From Leifsonia shinshuensis (GTDB lineage Bacteria; Actinomycetota; Actinomycetes; Actinomycetales; Microbacteriaceae): a stretch of 64,000 nt of DNA. Every line of letters begins with the position of its first letter. Position 1 is the stretch's first letter. Of the stretch, positions 50,737 through 59,500 are shown in pieces. The position numbers were made by a program, and so were the translations under genes. A model generated the notes under the pieces. The model did no database searches and was not told the DNA's origin. It was given only the letters and a program-made list of their open reading frames with translations. The stretch covers positions 3,410,001 to 3,474,000 of the forward strand of contig NZ_JAVDVK010000001.1 in the NCBI RefSeq assembly GCF_031456835.1. Reading direction: 5' to 3'.

Positions 50737-52281
50737 TCAGGCGACCGAGCGCAGGGCGGCGGCGGGGCGGAGGCGGGAGGCACGCCAGCCGCCGATCGCG
50801 CCGGCGAGCAGGCCGCCGAGCACCGCGAGGGCGACCGCTCCGACGATGACCCAGAGGGTCACGGGTGCGTGGAGGGCGATGTTCGCGGAGGTGGTGGCCG
50901 CCTCGCGCGCCGCTCCGAAGGCGCCGCCGAAGCCGCGTTCCGCTGCTCCGCTCGTCCCGGTCCCGCCCGTCCCGGCCCCGCCCGCGCCGCCGAATCCGGT
51001 GCGCGCCGCGTTCGTGGTGCCGCGGGCGACGCTGCCGGTGAGGGTGGGCGAGATGACGTTGACGATGAGCACGCCGAGGAGGCCGATGGCCACGCCGATC
51101 ACCCCTCCGATGACGCCCTGCACCACTGACTCGCCGGCCACCTGGCCGACGATGCGGCCGTTGGACCACCCGATCGCCTTCAGCGTGCCGAACTCGCGGG
51201 TGCGCCGGGTGACGCCCGAGATCGTGAACAGGATGGCGATCAGGAACGCCGCCGCGAGCACGATGACCGAGAGCCAGGTTCCGAGGTTCGCGATGAGCTC
51301 CCCGGCGCTGCCGAGTGAGCCGGAGACCGTGGACGCGAGGTCGGCCTGGGTGCTCACGGTCGCGCCGGAGACCGCCTTGCTGATGTCGGTCTTGATCTGG
51401 TCGATGTCGCCCGAGGATGCCGCCTTCACGTAGACGGACGAGATCTTGCCGGTCTGCCCGGAGAGGGTCTGGGCGACATCCAGCGGGATGTAGGCGTTGG
51501 CCGCGGTGGTGGCGTCGGAGCCCGTGGCCGCGACGATCCCGATCACGGAGAAGTCCGTCCCGCCGATCGTGACGGTGTCGCCGACGGCTTTGCTCGCCGT
51601 CTTGGCGTAGCTCGCGTCGAGCACCACCACATCCTTGCCCGCGTCGGCCGCGGTGAAGCTGCGCCCGCCGGTCAGCGTGACCGAGGCGAGCGGTCCGACG
51701 GACTTGCCGGCCGGGTCCAGACCGAGCACGGAGAACGAGTCGACGGTGAACGAGCTGCCGCCGGCGCCGTCCGCGCCCCCCGTGGGCGGCGCGGTGGGGG
51801 CGGCCGCCTGACCGCTCTCCCGCTCCTGCCGCAGCTGCTGGAAGTTCGGCAGCGTGCCGCTGAAGCTCGTGTTGGTCAGCGACAGCACCGACGCCGCGGA
51901 CGCGACGTTCTTGACGCCCTTCACCGTGGTCAGCGTGGACGCGTCCATCACGGTCGCGCCGCGCGTCGTCTGCAGCCGCGAGGTGTTGACCTGCCGGGCC
52001 GTGCCCGTGTCGGTCCCCGCCTGCGCGCCGAAGTCGAATCGCGGTCCGCCGCCCTGGCCCTGCTCGGCGGTGGCGTTCTGCGTGGTGGCCGGCTGGCTGA
52101 CCGTGATGTCCGTGCCGACGCCGTAGACGGACTGCAGCACGCTCTCCTGCGCCTGCCGGACGCCGGCGGACACGGCGTTGACGATGATGACCAGGGCGAT
52201 CGCGAGGGCCATCCCGATCGCGATGATGATCGTCTGCTTGCGGCGGTTGAGCAGCTCGCGCCGCAGGTAGGTCCCGAACAT
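50737..52281 (-). CDS. FtsX-like ABC permease, MacB type
   Basis: A 514-residue permease. One N-terminal membrane helix (about 17-40) leads to a large extracytoplasmic MacB-type domain (about 45-330), followed by three C-terminal helices with the FtsX signature [24 protein letters not shown] Gly/Thr/Ala-rich low-complexity loop ([17 protein letters not shown]) sits between the last two helices, an unusual insertion. GGAAG precedes the ATG at 52281; the ATPase gene follows. Confidence 0.92.
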   Translation of the reverse strand: MFGTYLRRELLNRRKQTIIIAIGMALAIALVIIVNAVSAGVRQAQESVLQSVYGVGTDITVSQPATTQNATAEQGQGGGPRFDFGAQAGTDTGTARQVNTSRLQTTRGATVMDASTLTTVKGVKNVASAASVLSLTNTSFSGTLPNFQQLRQERESGQAAAPTAPPTGGADGAGGSSFTVDSFSVLGLDPAGKSVGPLASVTLTGGRSFTAADAGKDVVVLDASYAKTASKAVGDTVTIGGTDFSVIGIVAATGSDATTAANAYIPLDVAQTLSGQTGKISSVYVKAASSGDIDQIKTDISKAVSGATVSTQADLASTVSGSLGSAGELIANLGTWLSVIVLAAAFLIAILFTISGVTRRTREFGTLKAIGWSNGRIVGQVAGESVVQGVIGGVIGVAIGLLGVLIVNVISPTLTGSVARGTTNAARTGFGGAGGAGTGGTGTSGAAERGFGGAFGAAREAATTSANIALHAPVTLWVIVGAVALAVLGGLLAGAIGGWRASRLRPAAALRSVA

Positions 52282-52393
52282 TGGCTTCCAAACTGTGCTG
52301 TCGGATGAACTTCTTGCGGGAGGTTAAGGACCGGCGTTTTCGGCGCGCTATGGCGAAGCTATGCATCCGCCGAGTGCCGATCTTCCTGTGCGA

Positions 52394-52420
52394 TGTCACA
52401 TCCTCCGGCCCTCCTGTGTC
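52394..52420 (+). promoter_or_regulatory. ECF41-type promoter ahead of the FAD oxidoreductase
   Basis: TGTCACA (52394-52400), exactly 16 bases, then TGTC (52417-52420). The published ECF41 signature is TGTCACA followed by CGTC at this spacing; here one base differs. It lies 34 bases upstream of an oxidoreductase gene that is co-translated with an ECF41 sigma gene, so autoregulation is likely. Confidence 0.75.
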
Positions 52421-52453
52421 CTATGGCTGAAGCACATGAGAAGGAGGAATCCC

Positions 52454-53671
52454 ATGCAGCAGCAGGCCCAGGTCGTGGTTATCGGAGGCGGGTACGCGGG
52501 TGTCGCCGCGGCCAACCGGCTCAGCGGGCACCCCGGCGTGTCCGTGACCCTGGTGAACTCACGACCGGTGTTCGTCGAGCGCATCCGGCTCCACCAGCTG
52601 GCGGCGGGCACCGACGACGCCCTCGTGGAGTTCGGAAAGGTTCTGGCGCCGTCGGTCCGCCTCGTCGTCGACGTCGTCGAGCGCATCGACGCACCGGCCC
52701 GGCGGCTGGAGCTCGCCTCCGGGGACCGGCTCGGCTACGACCACCTCGTCTACGCCGCGGGCAGTGTCCGTGCGCCGGCCGGCGTTCCGGGCGCCGCCGA
52801 GCACACCCTCGCGATCGCGCAGCTCGGCGACGCGGACCGGCTGCGGGAGGAGCTCGCCGCGCTCGCCCCCACGGCCCCCATCGCCGTCGTGGGCGGCGGT
52901 CCGCTCGGCATCGAGGTCGCCTCGGAGCTCGCCGAGCAGGGCCGCTCCGTCACGCTGTACTGCGGCGGACCGCTCGGGCCGTCGCTGCATCCGCGAGGCC
53001 GGCGATCGGTCGCCCGGCGCCTGGACGCACTGGGCGTCGCCGTCGTGGACGGCCCCGCGTCGCGGGTGGCGGCGGTCGAGCGGGATGCGGTCGTCCTGGC
53101 GGACGGAAGCACACGCTCCACCGCGCTCACCATCTGGGCTGCCGGTTTCGTGGCACCCGACCTCGCCCGGCTCAGCGGGCTCACCACCGATGCCGCCGGC
53201 CGCCTCCTCACCGATGAGACGCTGACCAGCATCGACGACGACCGCATCGTCGCGGCGGGCGACTCCGCCGCACCGTCCGGGCTCCCGCTGCGGATGAGCT
53301 GCCAGGCCGCCGAACCGCTCGGCGGCCACGCGGCCGACACGGTGCTCCGCCGGGTCGACGGACGGCAGCCCGAGCCGTTCGTGATGGCGTTCGTCGGACT
53401 CTGCATCAGCCTCGGCCGCCGTCACGGGATCTTCCAGTTCGAGCACAGGAACGACACGGCGACCCGGGCGCACATCGGCGGGCGCGCCGGCGCGGCGGTC
53501 AAGGAGCTGGTGTGCCGGGGAACCGTGCAGCAGCTCGTCCTCGAGGCACGGCATCCGGGAGCGACCCGGCTCCCCGCCGCCTTCGGCGACCGGGAGCGCC
53601 GCCGTATGCTCGCTGTGGACGCGTCGGACGCCGTCGGCGCAGGCGCGAATCGCGGACGGGAGGGTGCATGA
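52454..53671 (+). CDS. FAD-dependent pyridine-nucleotide-disulphide oxidoreductase (NDH-2-like)
   Basis: A 405-residue flavoprotein. The FAD motif VVVIGGGYAGVAAANRL is at residues 7-23, the NAD(P) motif IAVVGGGPLGIEVASELAE is near 140, and IVAAGDSAAPSGLPLRMS is the second FAD contact. It resembles type II NADH dehydrogenases and AIF-like proteins. AAGGAGG precedes the ATG. Its stop overlaps the start of the ECF41 sigma gene; ECF41 factors are typically encoded beside an oxidoreductase, epimerase or carboxymuconolactone decarboxylase. Confidence 0.88.
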   Translation: MQQQAQVVVIGGGYAGVAAANRLSGHPGVSVTLVNSRPVFVERIRLHQLAAGTDDALVEFGKVLAPSVRLVVDVVERIDAPARRLELASGDRLGYDHLVYAAGSVRAPAGVPGAAEHTLAIAQLGDADRLREELAALAPTAPIAVVGGGPLGIEVASELAEQGRSVTLYCGGPLGPSLHPRGRRSVARRLDALGVAVVDGPASRVAAVERDAVVLADGSTRSTALTIWAAGFVAPDLARLSGLTTDAAGRLLTDETLTSIDDDRIVAAGDSAAPSGLPLRMSCQAAEPLGGHAADTVLRRVDGRQPEPFVMAFVGLCISLGRRHGIFQFEHRNDTATRAHIGGRAGAAVKELVCRGTVQQLVLEARHPGATRLPAAFGDRERRRMLAVDASDAVGAGANRGREGA

Positions 53672-54561
53672 ACTCGCATCGGTCGGACACGGCGACATCG
53701 CTGTTCGTGGCGCACCGGAACCTCCTCTTCACGGTCGCGTACGAGATGCTCGGCTCGGCGGCGGACGCGGAGGACGTGCTGCAGGAGACCTGGCTCCGGT
53801 GGAGCGCCGTCGACCAGGCGGAGGTGCGGGAGCCCCGGGCCTATCTCGTGCGGATCGCGACGCGGCTCGCACTGAACCGCCTGCGGAGCGCCCAGCGGCG
53901 CCGCGAGGCGTACGTGGGTCCGTGGCTGCCGGAACCGCTGCTCACCTCGCCCGATGTCGCGGACGACGCCGAGCTCGCGGAGAGCGTCTCGATGGCGCTC
54001 ATGGTGGTGCTGGAGACGCTCGGGCCGACCGAGCGCGCGGTGTTCGTGATGCGCGAGATCTTCGGCTTCGAGTTCGACGAGATCGCGGCGACAGTCGAGA
54101 AGTCGCCCGCGACCGTCCGGCAGATCGCCCACCGTGCGCGGCAGCACGTGGAGGCGCGACGCCCGCGCGTCAGCGTCACGGCGGATGAGGCGCGGGCGGC
54201 GCTGGACGCCTTCCGCGTCGCCGTCGAGACCGGCGATGTGCAGGCGATCCTCGACGTGCTCGCCCCCGACGTGGTGCTGATCAGCGACGGCGGCGGCCTC
54301 AAGCAGGCCGCGCTCCGGCCGGTCATCGGCGCCGACAAGGTGACGCGCTTCATCGCCGGCGGGATCCGCAAGGCTCCGGACTTCGCGATCGAGCCGGCGG
54401 TCGTCAACGGCAACCCGGCCCTGGCCCTCCACGTGTCGGGCGAGTTCGACGGGGTGCTGACGGCGCGGGTCCAGGACGGGCGGATCACCGAGCTCTACAT
54501 CGTCCGCAACCCGCAGAAGCTCTCGTGGCTCGGGGAGGAGCTGCCGCTGTCCCTTCGCTGA
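53668..54561 (+). CDS. ECF41-group sigma factor with fused SnoaL-like domain
   Basis: A 297-residue sigma factor. Regions 2 and 4 occupy about 10-165 (DAEDVLQETWLRW, then LGPTERAVFVMREIFGFEFDEIAATV). The linker has the group's WLPEP motif (86-90) and the C-terminal SnoaL/NTF2-like domain (about 170-297) has DGGG in VLISDGGGLKQ and the NPxKL motif near the end (RNPQKLSWL). In ECF41 factors this tail modulates activity in place of an anti-sigma factor. It overlaps the oxidoreductase gene by four bases (ATGA). Confidence 0.93.
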   Translation: MNSHRSDTATSLFVAHRNLLFTVAYEMLGSAADAEDVLQETWLRWSAVDQAEVREPRAYLVRIATRLALNRLRSAQRRREAYVGPWLPEPLLTSPDVADDAELAESVSMALMVVLETLGPTERAVFVMREIFGFEFDEIAATVEKSPATVRQIAHRARQHVEARRPRVSVTADEARAALDAFRVAVETGDVQAILDVLAPDVVLISDGGGLKQAALRPVIGADKVTRFIAGGIRKAPDFAIEPAVVNGNPALALHVSGEFDGVLTARVQDGRITELYIVRNPQKLSWLGEELPLSLR

Positions 54562-54644
54562 GGTCGGGCCGGGGCGCGCTCAGACAGTTCATAGGTTGTG
54601 CAAAGACCGCATCCATCGCCCTCCTCATAATGAGAAAGGTGACC

Positions 54645-55400
54645 ATGAACACTCGCGCCGCCTCCGGCCCCTCCAGCCAGTCCCGTAGCCTGCTGCGCCG
54701 TGCGGACGGCAGCGCCATCCGGGTCCTCGTCGTCGACGACGAGGCGACCCTCACCGATCTGCTCGCCATGGCCCTCCACTACGAGGACTGGGAGGTCAAG
54801 ACCGCCTCCACCGGACAGCAGGCGCTTCAGCTCTCGCGCGAGTTCAAGCCGGACGTCGTGGTGCTCGACATCATGCTCCCCGACATCGACGGGATGCAGG
54901 TGCTCTCCCGGATGCGCGCGGACGGCAACGAGGCGCCGGTGCTCTTCCTCACCGCGAAAGACTCCCTCGACGACCGGATCGCCGGTCTCACCGCGGGCGG
55001 GGACGACTACGTCACCAAGCCGTTCAGCCTGGAGGAGCTGGTCGCCCGCCTGCGCGGGCTGCTGCGCCGCTCCCGGGCCGCGGTCGCGGACCACGAGGAC
55101 CCGGTGCTGATCGTCGGCGACCTGGTGCTCGACGAGGACAGCTACGAGGTGCACCGCGACGGTCAGCTCATCCAGCTCACCGCCACCGAGTTCGAGCTGC
55201 TCCGTTTCCTCATGCGCAACCCGCGCCGCGTGCTCAGCAAGGCGCAGATCCTCGACCGGGTGTGGAGCTACGACTTCGGCGGTTCGTCGAGCGTGGTGGA
55301 GCTCTACATCTCCTACCTCCGCAAGAAGATCGACGCGGGACGTGCCCCGATGATCCACACGGTCCGCGGCGCCGGCTACATGGTGAAGGCCGCGCAATGA
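54645..55400 (+). CDS. OmpR-family response regulator
   Basis: A 251-residue regulator. The receiver has acidic residues Asp31/Asp32 and the phospho-acceptor Asp75 in VVVLDIMLPDIDG; the OmpR/PhoB winged helix ends with SSSVVELYISYLRKKID and the TVRGAGYMV wing. An extra 25 residues precede the receiver. GAAAGG lies before the ATG at 54645; an ATG at 54630 is in frame. The kinase gene overlaps its stop by four bases. Confidence 0.93.
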   Translation: MNTRAASGPSSQSRSLLRRADGSAIRVLVVDDEATLTDLLAMALHYEDWEVKTASTGQQALQLSREFKPDVVVLDIMLPDIDGMQVLSRMRADGNEAPVLFLTAKDSLDDRIAGLTAGGDDYVTKPFSLEELVARLRGLLRRSRAAVADHEDPVLIVGDLVLDEDSYEVHRDGQLIQLTATEFELLRFLMRNPRRVLSKAQILDRVWSYDFGGSSSVVELYISYLRKKIDAGRAPMIHTVRGAGYMVKAAQ

Positions 55401-56968
55401 CCTCAGCCCGCGTCGCGGGCGCCCCGCGGGTCGCGGAACCGCACGGCGGTGCGACCCGCCGTTCTCCGCGCATCCGACCGTTCCGCTCGTGGACGCTGCG
55501 GAGCCGCGTCGTGCTCGTCGTCGTGGCGATGCTCGCCGTGCTCGGCGCCGTGATCGGGACGGTCAGCGTCTTCGCGCTGCAGAACTACCTGATGCAGCGA
55601 TTGGATGGGCAGCTCACCTCCGCGCTCGAGCGCGGCCAGCACGCCGCCGACCGCATCAACGCGGGCGGTCCCACCGTGCCCGAGGCTGCCGGCGTCGTGC
55701 AGACGCCCGGACAGCCGACGGGAACGCTCGGGGCGGTGCGGAGTGCGGAGGGCGGCCTGCTGTTCCCGCCCGTCATCCTGGCGGACCGGCCGACCTCCCA
55801 GACGAACCAGCCGCTCGCTCCCAAGCCGGTCACCATCGATGGTCTCGCGCTGCTGAGCGTCCCCGCCGACCAGCATCCGCGGACGGTCGACCTCGGCGAG
55901 ACCCTCGGCTCGTACCGCGTGGCCGCGGCGCAGCTGTCCAACGGCGACAGCGTGATCATCGGCCTCCCGCTCAGCGATGTGAACGCGACAGTCGCGCGGC
56001 TCGCCCTGGTGATCGCGCTGGTCACGCTGGCCGGACTCGTGTTCGCGTTCCTCATCGCCAACTTTGTGGTCCGGCTCGCCATGCGCCCGCTGGAGCGGGT
56101 CGCGGGCACGGCCGAGCAGGTCGCGTCGCTGCCACTCGATCGCGGCGATGTCGCGCTCTCCGTCCGCGTCCCCGACGCCGACACCGACCAGCACACCGAA
56201 GTGGGAAAGGTCGGCTTCGCCCTCAACCGGATGCTCGGCCACATCGCCTCGGCGCTGACCGCGCGGCAGGCCAGCGAGCAGAAGGTGCGCCAGTTCGTCG
56301 CCGACGCGAGCCACGAGTTGCGCACGCCCCTCGCCTCGATCCGCGGCTACGCGGAACTGACCAGGCGCGCTCCGCACGAGCTCCCGCCCGATGTGACGCG
56401 ATCGCTCGGCCGCATCGAGTCCGAGGCGACCCGCATGACGTCGCTCGTCGAGGACCTGCTCCTGCTCGCCCGGCTCGACGAGGGCCGCGAGCTCGACCGC
56501 GACCCGGTGGATGTGACCCTACTGCTGGTGGATGCGCTGAGCGACGCGCACGCCGCCGGGCCCGACCACGAGTGGGTCCTCGATCTGCCCGAGGAGCCGG
56601 TCGAGGTGATCGGCGACGCGCCCCGGCTGCACCAGGTGCTGATGAACCTCCTGGCGAATGCGCGCGTCCACACCCCGGAGGGCACCACCGTGACGGCCGG
56701 CCTCCGCGCCGACACCGAAGCGGGGACCGCCGTCATCACGGTCGCCGATGACGGACCGGGCATCCCGGAAGCCCTGCAGACGACGCTCTTCGAGCGCTTC
56801 GCCCGCGGGGACGGCTCCCGCAACCGCGCCACCGGTTCGACCGGTCTGGGTCTGGCGATCGTGCAGGCCGTCGTTCAGGCGCACGGGGGAGAGGTGACCG
56901 TCGCGAGCGAACCGGGCCGTACCGTGTTCACCGTCACGCTGCCGCTCGCTCCTGTGCCCGTGGGCTGA
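55397..56968 (+). CDS. Sensor histidine kinase with HAMP domain
   Basis: A 523-residue kinase: membrane helices about 37-62 and 203-226 flank an extracellular sensor of about 140 residues, then HAMP, the HisKA domain with His306 in ASHELRTPLASIRGYAEL, and an ATPase domain with NLLANARVHTP (N box), DDGPGIP and GSTGLGLAIV. The pair resembles the TcrXY/MprAB-like systems of actinobacteria; the signal is unknown. Start overlaps the regulator gene (ATGA). Confidence 0.94.
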   Translation: MTSARVAGAPRVAEPHGGATRRSPRIRPFRSWTLRSRVVLVVVAMLAVLGAVIGTVSVFALQNYLMQRLDGQLTSALERGQHAADRINAGGPTVPEAAGVVQTPGQPTGTLGAVRSAEGGLLFPPVILADRPTSQTNQPLAPKPVTIDGLALLSVPADQHPRTVDLGETLGSYRVAAAQLSNGDSVIIGLPLSDVNATVARLALVIALVTLAGLVFAFLIANFVVRLAMRPLERVAGTAEQVASLPLDRGDVALSVRVPDADTDQHTEVGKVGFALNRMLGHIASALTARQASEQKVRQFVADASHELRTPLASIRGYAELTRRAPHELPPDVTRSLGRIESEATRMTSLVEDLLLLARLDEGRELDRDPVDVTLLLVDALSDAHAAGPDHEWVLDLPEEPVEVIGDAPRLHQVLMNLLANARVHTPEGTTVTAGLRADTEAGTAVITVADDGPGIPEALQTTLFERFARGDGSRNRATGSTGLGLAIVQAVVQAHGGEVTVASEPGRTVFTVTLPLAPVPVG

Positions 56969-56974
56969 GCCGAT

Positions 56975-57004
56975 TTGCGTGCGGGGCCGACCATCCCGTA
57001 CTCT
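56975..57004 (+). promoter_or_regulatory. Promoter of the rplJ-rplL operon
   Basis: TTGCGT (56975-56980), 18 bases, TACTCT (56999-57004) within CCCGTACTCTTG, nearly the same as the promoter at 31226-31254. It starts only six bases after the upstream kinase stop codon. Confidence 0.65.
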
Positions 57005-57007
57005 TGT

Positions 57008-57110
57008 CGGAGCCAAAGACCGCTGGTCGTCGTGCGTGCACGACCGAAGATCCACTCAGGTGGGCGCCCGCGCAGGTGTGTGAAGCAAGTTCCGCAGTCC
57101 TCTGCGTCGC
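57008..57110 (+). ncRNA. Ribosomal protein L10 leader of rplJ
   Basis: The rplJ leader contains the characteristic GGAGCCAAAGACCGCTGG segment near its 5' end and the GCGCAGGTG ... CCTCTGCG pairing further on, as in L10-leader RNAs. In other bacteria L10 (with L12) binds this RNA to repress its own operon. Recognised from memory of the family, so ends are approximate. Confidence 0.7.
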
Positions 57111-57111
57111 C

Positions 57112-57142
57112 AGCTCCGTGCCCTTGCGCCGGAGCTTTTTTC
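57112..57142 (+). terminator. Attenuator-like terminator in the rplJ leader
   Basis: AGCTCCG and CGGAGCT pair across an 11-base loop, followed at once by TTTTTCTTT, the clearest U-rich terminator tail in the window. It lies within the leader, 70 bases before the rplJ start, so it would stop transcription before the genes unless antagonised. A second hairpin (9-bp stem, 57165-57186) lies between it and the ribosome site. Confidence 0.6.
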
Positions 57143-57211
57143 TTTGCCCAGCGGCCTCTGGCGGGCACATCGCTCCCGCGATGTGCGACGAAGATGATTG
57201 AGGAGTAGGCC

Positions 57212-57727
57212 ATGGCGAACAAGGAAGCCACGGTTGCCGAGCTCGAAGGACTGTTCGAGAGCTCGACCGCCGTTCTGCTGACCGAGTACCGCGGTCTCAC
57301 TGTTGCTCAGCTCAAGACGCTGCGCAAGTCCATCAGTGAGCACGCGACCTACGCCGTGGTGAAGAACACGCTGACCAAGATCGCGGCCAACAACGCGGGC
57401 ATTTCGTCGTTCGACGACGAGCTCGCGGGGCCGTCCGCGATCGCCTTCGTGCACGGTGACCCTGTCGCCGTCGCGAAGTCGCTGCGTGACTTCGCCAAGG
57501 CAAACCCTCTGCTGGTGGTCAAGGGCGGTTACTTCGACGGTAACGCCCTGACCGCAGAAGAGGTAGGCAAGCTCGCCGACCTCGAGTCCCGTGAGGTTCT
57601 GCTGGCCAAGCTGGCCGGCGCCTTCAAGGCCTCGCTGTTCGGAGCCGCATATCTGTTCAACGCACCGCTCTCGAAGGCCGTTCGCACGGTCGACGCGCTG
57701 CGTGAGAAGCAGGAGTCCGCTGCCTGA
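57212..57727 (+). CDS. rplJ: 50S ribosomal protein L10
   Basis: A 171-residue L10: N-terminal [38 protein letters not shown] binds 23S rRNA, and the C-terminal helix binds L7/L12 dimers. GAGGAG lies upstream of the ATG. The operon continues to rplL after 53 bases. Confidence 0.98.
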   Translation: MANKEATVAELEGLFESSTAVLLTEYRGLTVAQLKTLRKSISEHATYAVVKNTLTKIAANNAGISSFDDELAGPSAIAFVHGDPVAVAKSLRDFAKANPLLVVKGGYFDGNALTAEEVGKLADLESREVLLAKLAGAFKASLFGAAYLFNAPLSKAVRTVDALREKQESAA

Positions 57728-57780
57728 GTCCGCAAGGACCAGGCCAGCGGTGAGTAACCACACACACTAAGGAGAGAACA

Positions 57781-58170
57781 ATGGCAAAGCTGTCGACTGA
57801 CGAGCTGCTCGACGCGTTCAAGGAGCTCACGCTCATCGAGCTGAGCGAGTTCGTGAAGAAGTTCGAGGAGACCTTCGAGGTCACCGCCGCCGCCCCCGTC
57901 GCCGTGGCCGCCCCGGCCGCCGGTGGTGCGGGCGCCGCTGCCGAAGAGGTCGAGGAGAAGGACTCCTTCGACGTCGTCCTCGAGGCCGCCGGTGACAAGA
58001 AGATCCAGGTCATCAAGGAGGTGCGCGCCCTCACCAGCCTCGGCCTCGGTGAGGCGAAGGCCCTCGTCGACGGCGCACCGAGCACCGTGCTCGAGGGCGC
58101 CAACAAGGAGACCGCCGACAAGGCGAAGGCCCAGCTCGAAGAGGCTGGCGCCACCGTCACCCTCAAGTAA
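57781..58170 (+). CDS. rplL: 50S ribosomal protein L7/L12
   Basis: A 129-residue L7/L12: N-terminal dimerisation helix pair, an Ala-rich hinge (about 36-55) and the C-terminal factor-binding domain with [36 protein letters not shown] precedes the ATG. rpoB is not adjacent, as is normal for many actinobacteria. Confidence 0.98.
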   Translation: MAKLSTDELLDAFKELTLIELSEFVKKFEETFEVTAAAPVAVAAPAAGGAGAAAEEVEEKDSFDVVLEAAGDKKIQVIKEVRALTSLGLGEAKALVDGAPSTVLEGANKETADKAKAQLEEAGATVTLK

Positions 58171-58220
58171 TCAGCGCCCCATCGGGGCTCTTCTTACTGA
58201 CGGCTGACCGTCGCTGCGTG

Positions 58221-58294
58221 ACGCGGACTCCCCCTTTATAGAGAGTGTCCGCGTTGCGGAGGGCGTCGCCCCCGTAACGGGGCGACGCCCTCCG
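58221..58294 (+). terminator. Tandem hairpins after rplL
   Basis: An 8-bp stem (ACGCGGAC with GTCCGCGT, 58221-58254) followed by a perfect 16-bp stem (CGGAGGGCGTCGCCCC and complement, 58257-58294). A weaker GCCCC/GGGGC hairpin with CTCTTCTT lies right after the stop codon near 58180. Together they should end the rplJL transcript; nothing else is seen in 58171-58400. Confidence 0.75.
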
Positions 58295-58400
58295 TGCGTT
58301 AAGCGGCGCACGGACGCGGATGCTCACCCATCCCCGCGTCCGATCGCGCCCGCCAGCGTGCATCGGTGTGCAAGGACGCACTACCGGAAGAAGAACCACG

Positions 58401-58544
58401 ATGAATACCAGTTCGTGGCGTGCATACGCCTCGCGCCTGCGTGACTTCGGTCACGCGATGCTCCACGGTGAGGACCGCGACAGCGGTTGTCACCCGCCGG
58501 ATCTGTGCCGCAGGACCCTGCTCTACGACAGGTACCTGCGGTAA
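58401..58544 (+). CDS. 47-residue hypothetical protein
   Basis: A short ORF coding for a basic, helical peptide (MNTSSWRAYASRLRDFGHAML, then a Cys/His/Pro segment GCHPPDLC and an Arg/Tyr-rich end LLYDRYLR). A terminator begins ten bases after the stop, supporting a real unit; the ribosome site is weak (GGAAGAAGAA, seven or more bases upstream). No family recognised. Confidence 0.5.
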   Translation: MNTSSWRAYASRLRDFGHAMLHGEDRDSGCHPPDLCRRTLLYDRYLR

Positions 58545-58553
58545 CACCTCTCT

Positions 58554-58586
58554 GAAGCGCCCTCGGCCACCGGCCGGGGGCGCTTC
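58554..58586. terminator. Hairpin between the 47-residue ORF and the sigma gene
   Basis: A 15-bp stem (GAAGCGCCCTCGGCC, one G-T pair) with an ACC loop; it lies four bases from the end of the convergent sigma-factor gene and can serve both. Confidence 0.75.
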
Positions 58587-58590
58587 GTCG

Positions 58591-59466
58591 TCAATGGAGT
58601 CCCAGCGCGCCCGCGATGTCGAGTCGCGCCAGACGTGCAGGGTCCGCCAGCACGTCGAGCCGGACGATGCGGTCACCGGCGATCTCGAACGCCATCACCG
58701 AGACGACCCGGCCGCCGATCACCGCCGCGACGCCCGGCCGCCCTCCCAGGAGGACCGGTGTCGAGTGCGCGGCGAGCCGGGCGGCGATGACCGCTTGAGC
58801 GGCGATCTCCTGAGCGCCGGCAAGGTGCTGCCGGCTCGTGCCGTAGTCCGCGTCGAGGACTGCGTCGTCGTCGAGAAGGTCCAGGAGGCGGCGCACATCC
58901 CCCTGCTGAGCCGCAGCGAGCCAGGCGTCGACGAGTGGACGCGCGCGCCGCACGTCGCTCCGGCCCCCGTCCGGAGAGCCGTGCAGCCGGCGGCGCGCGC
59001 GGGAGGCCAGCTGCCGTGCGGCCTGCGGGGAGCGATCCAGCGCGGCCGCCACCTCGTCGAACGGACGGCCGAAGACGTCGTGCAGGACGAACGCGATGCG
59101 TTCGGCGGGGCTGAGCTGGTCGAGCACGACCAGCAGCGCCGCGGCGATGCGATCGCCGGCCTCCGCCTCCGCCGCGGGGTCGCCGCGGCCCGATATCGGC
59201 TCCTCCGACCAGGGGGCCGCTTCCCAGGACCGCTCGCGCGAACGCCGGGGCGATCGCAGCTGGTCGAGACACACCCGGGAGAGGACGGTGGTGAGCCAGG
59301 CGTCGATGTTCTCGATGAGCGCGGTGTCGGCCCGGCTCAGCCGCAGCCAGGTCTCCTGCACGGCGTCCTCGGCCTCGGCGTGCGACGACAGCAGCCGCGC
59401 GGCCATGGCGGTGAGCCGGGGCCGCTCCTCCTCGAAGTGCTGCGCGAGCGCGCGTGCGTCGGTCAT
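58591..59466 (-). CDS. ECF41-like sigma factor with SnoaL-like tail (divergent member)
   Basis: A 291-residue sigma factor: region 2 (EAEDAVQETWLRLSRADTALIENIDAWLTTVL) and region 4 (LSPAERIAFVLHDVFGRPFDEVAAAL), then a SnoaL-like domain (about 170-291). The WLPEP linker motif is degenerate (APWSEEP) and the DGGG and NPxKL motifs are missing, so tail control may differ from the ECF41 type member at 53668. It is divergent from an epimerase-like gene, the usual ECF41 context, and an ECF41-type promoter lies 35-61 bases upstream on its own strand. Confidence 0.88.
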   Translation of the reverse strand: MTDARALAQHFEEERPRLTAMAARLLSSHAEAEDAVQETWLRLSRADTALIENIDAWLTTVLSRVCLDQLRSPRRSRERSWEAAPWSEEPISGRGDPAAEAEAGDRIAAALLVVLDQLSPAERIAFVLHDVFGRPFDEVAAALDRSPQAARQLASRARRRLHGSPDGGRSDVRRARPLVDAWLAAAQQGDVRRLLDLLDDDAVLDADYGTSRQHLAGAQEIAAQAVIAARLAAHSTPVLLGGRPGVAAVIGGRVVSVMAFEIAGDRIVRLDVLADPARLARLDIAGALGLH

Positions 59467-59500
59467 GTCACGTTCTCCGTCTCTCGATCGTCACCTTATC

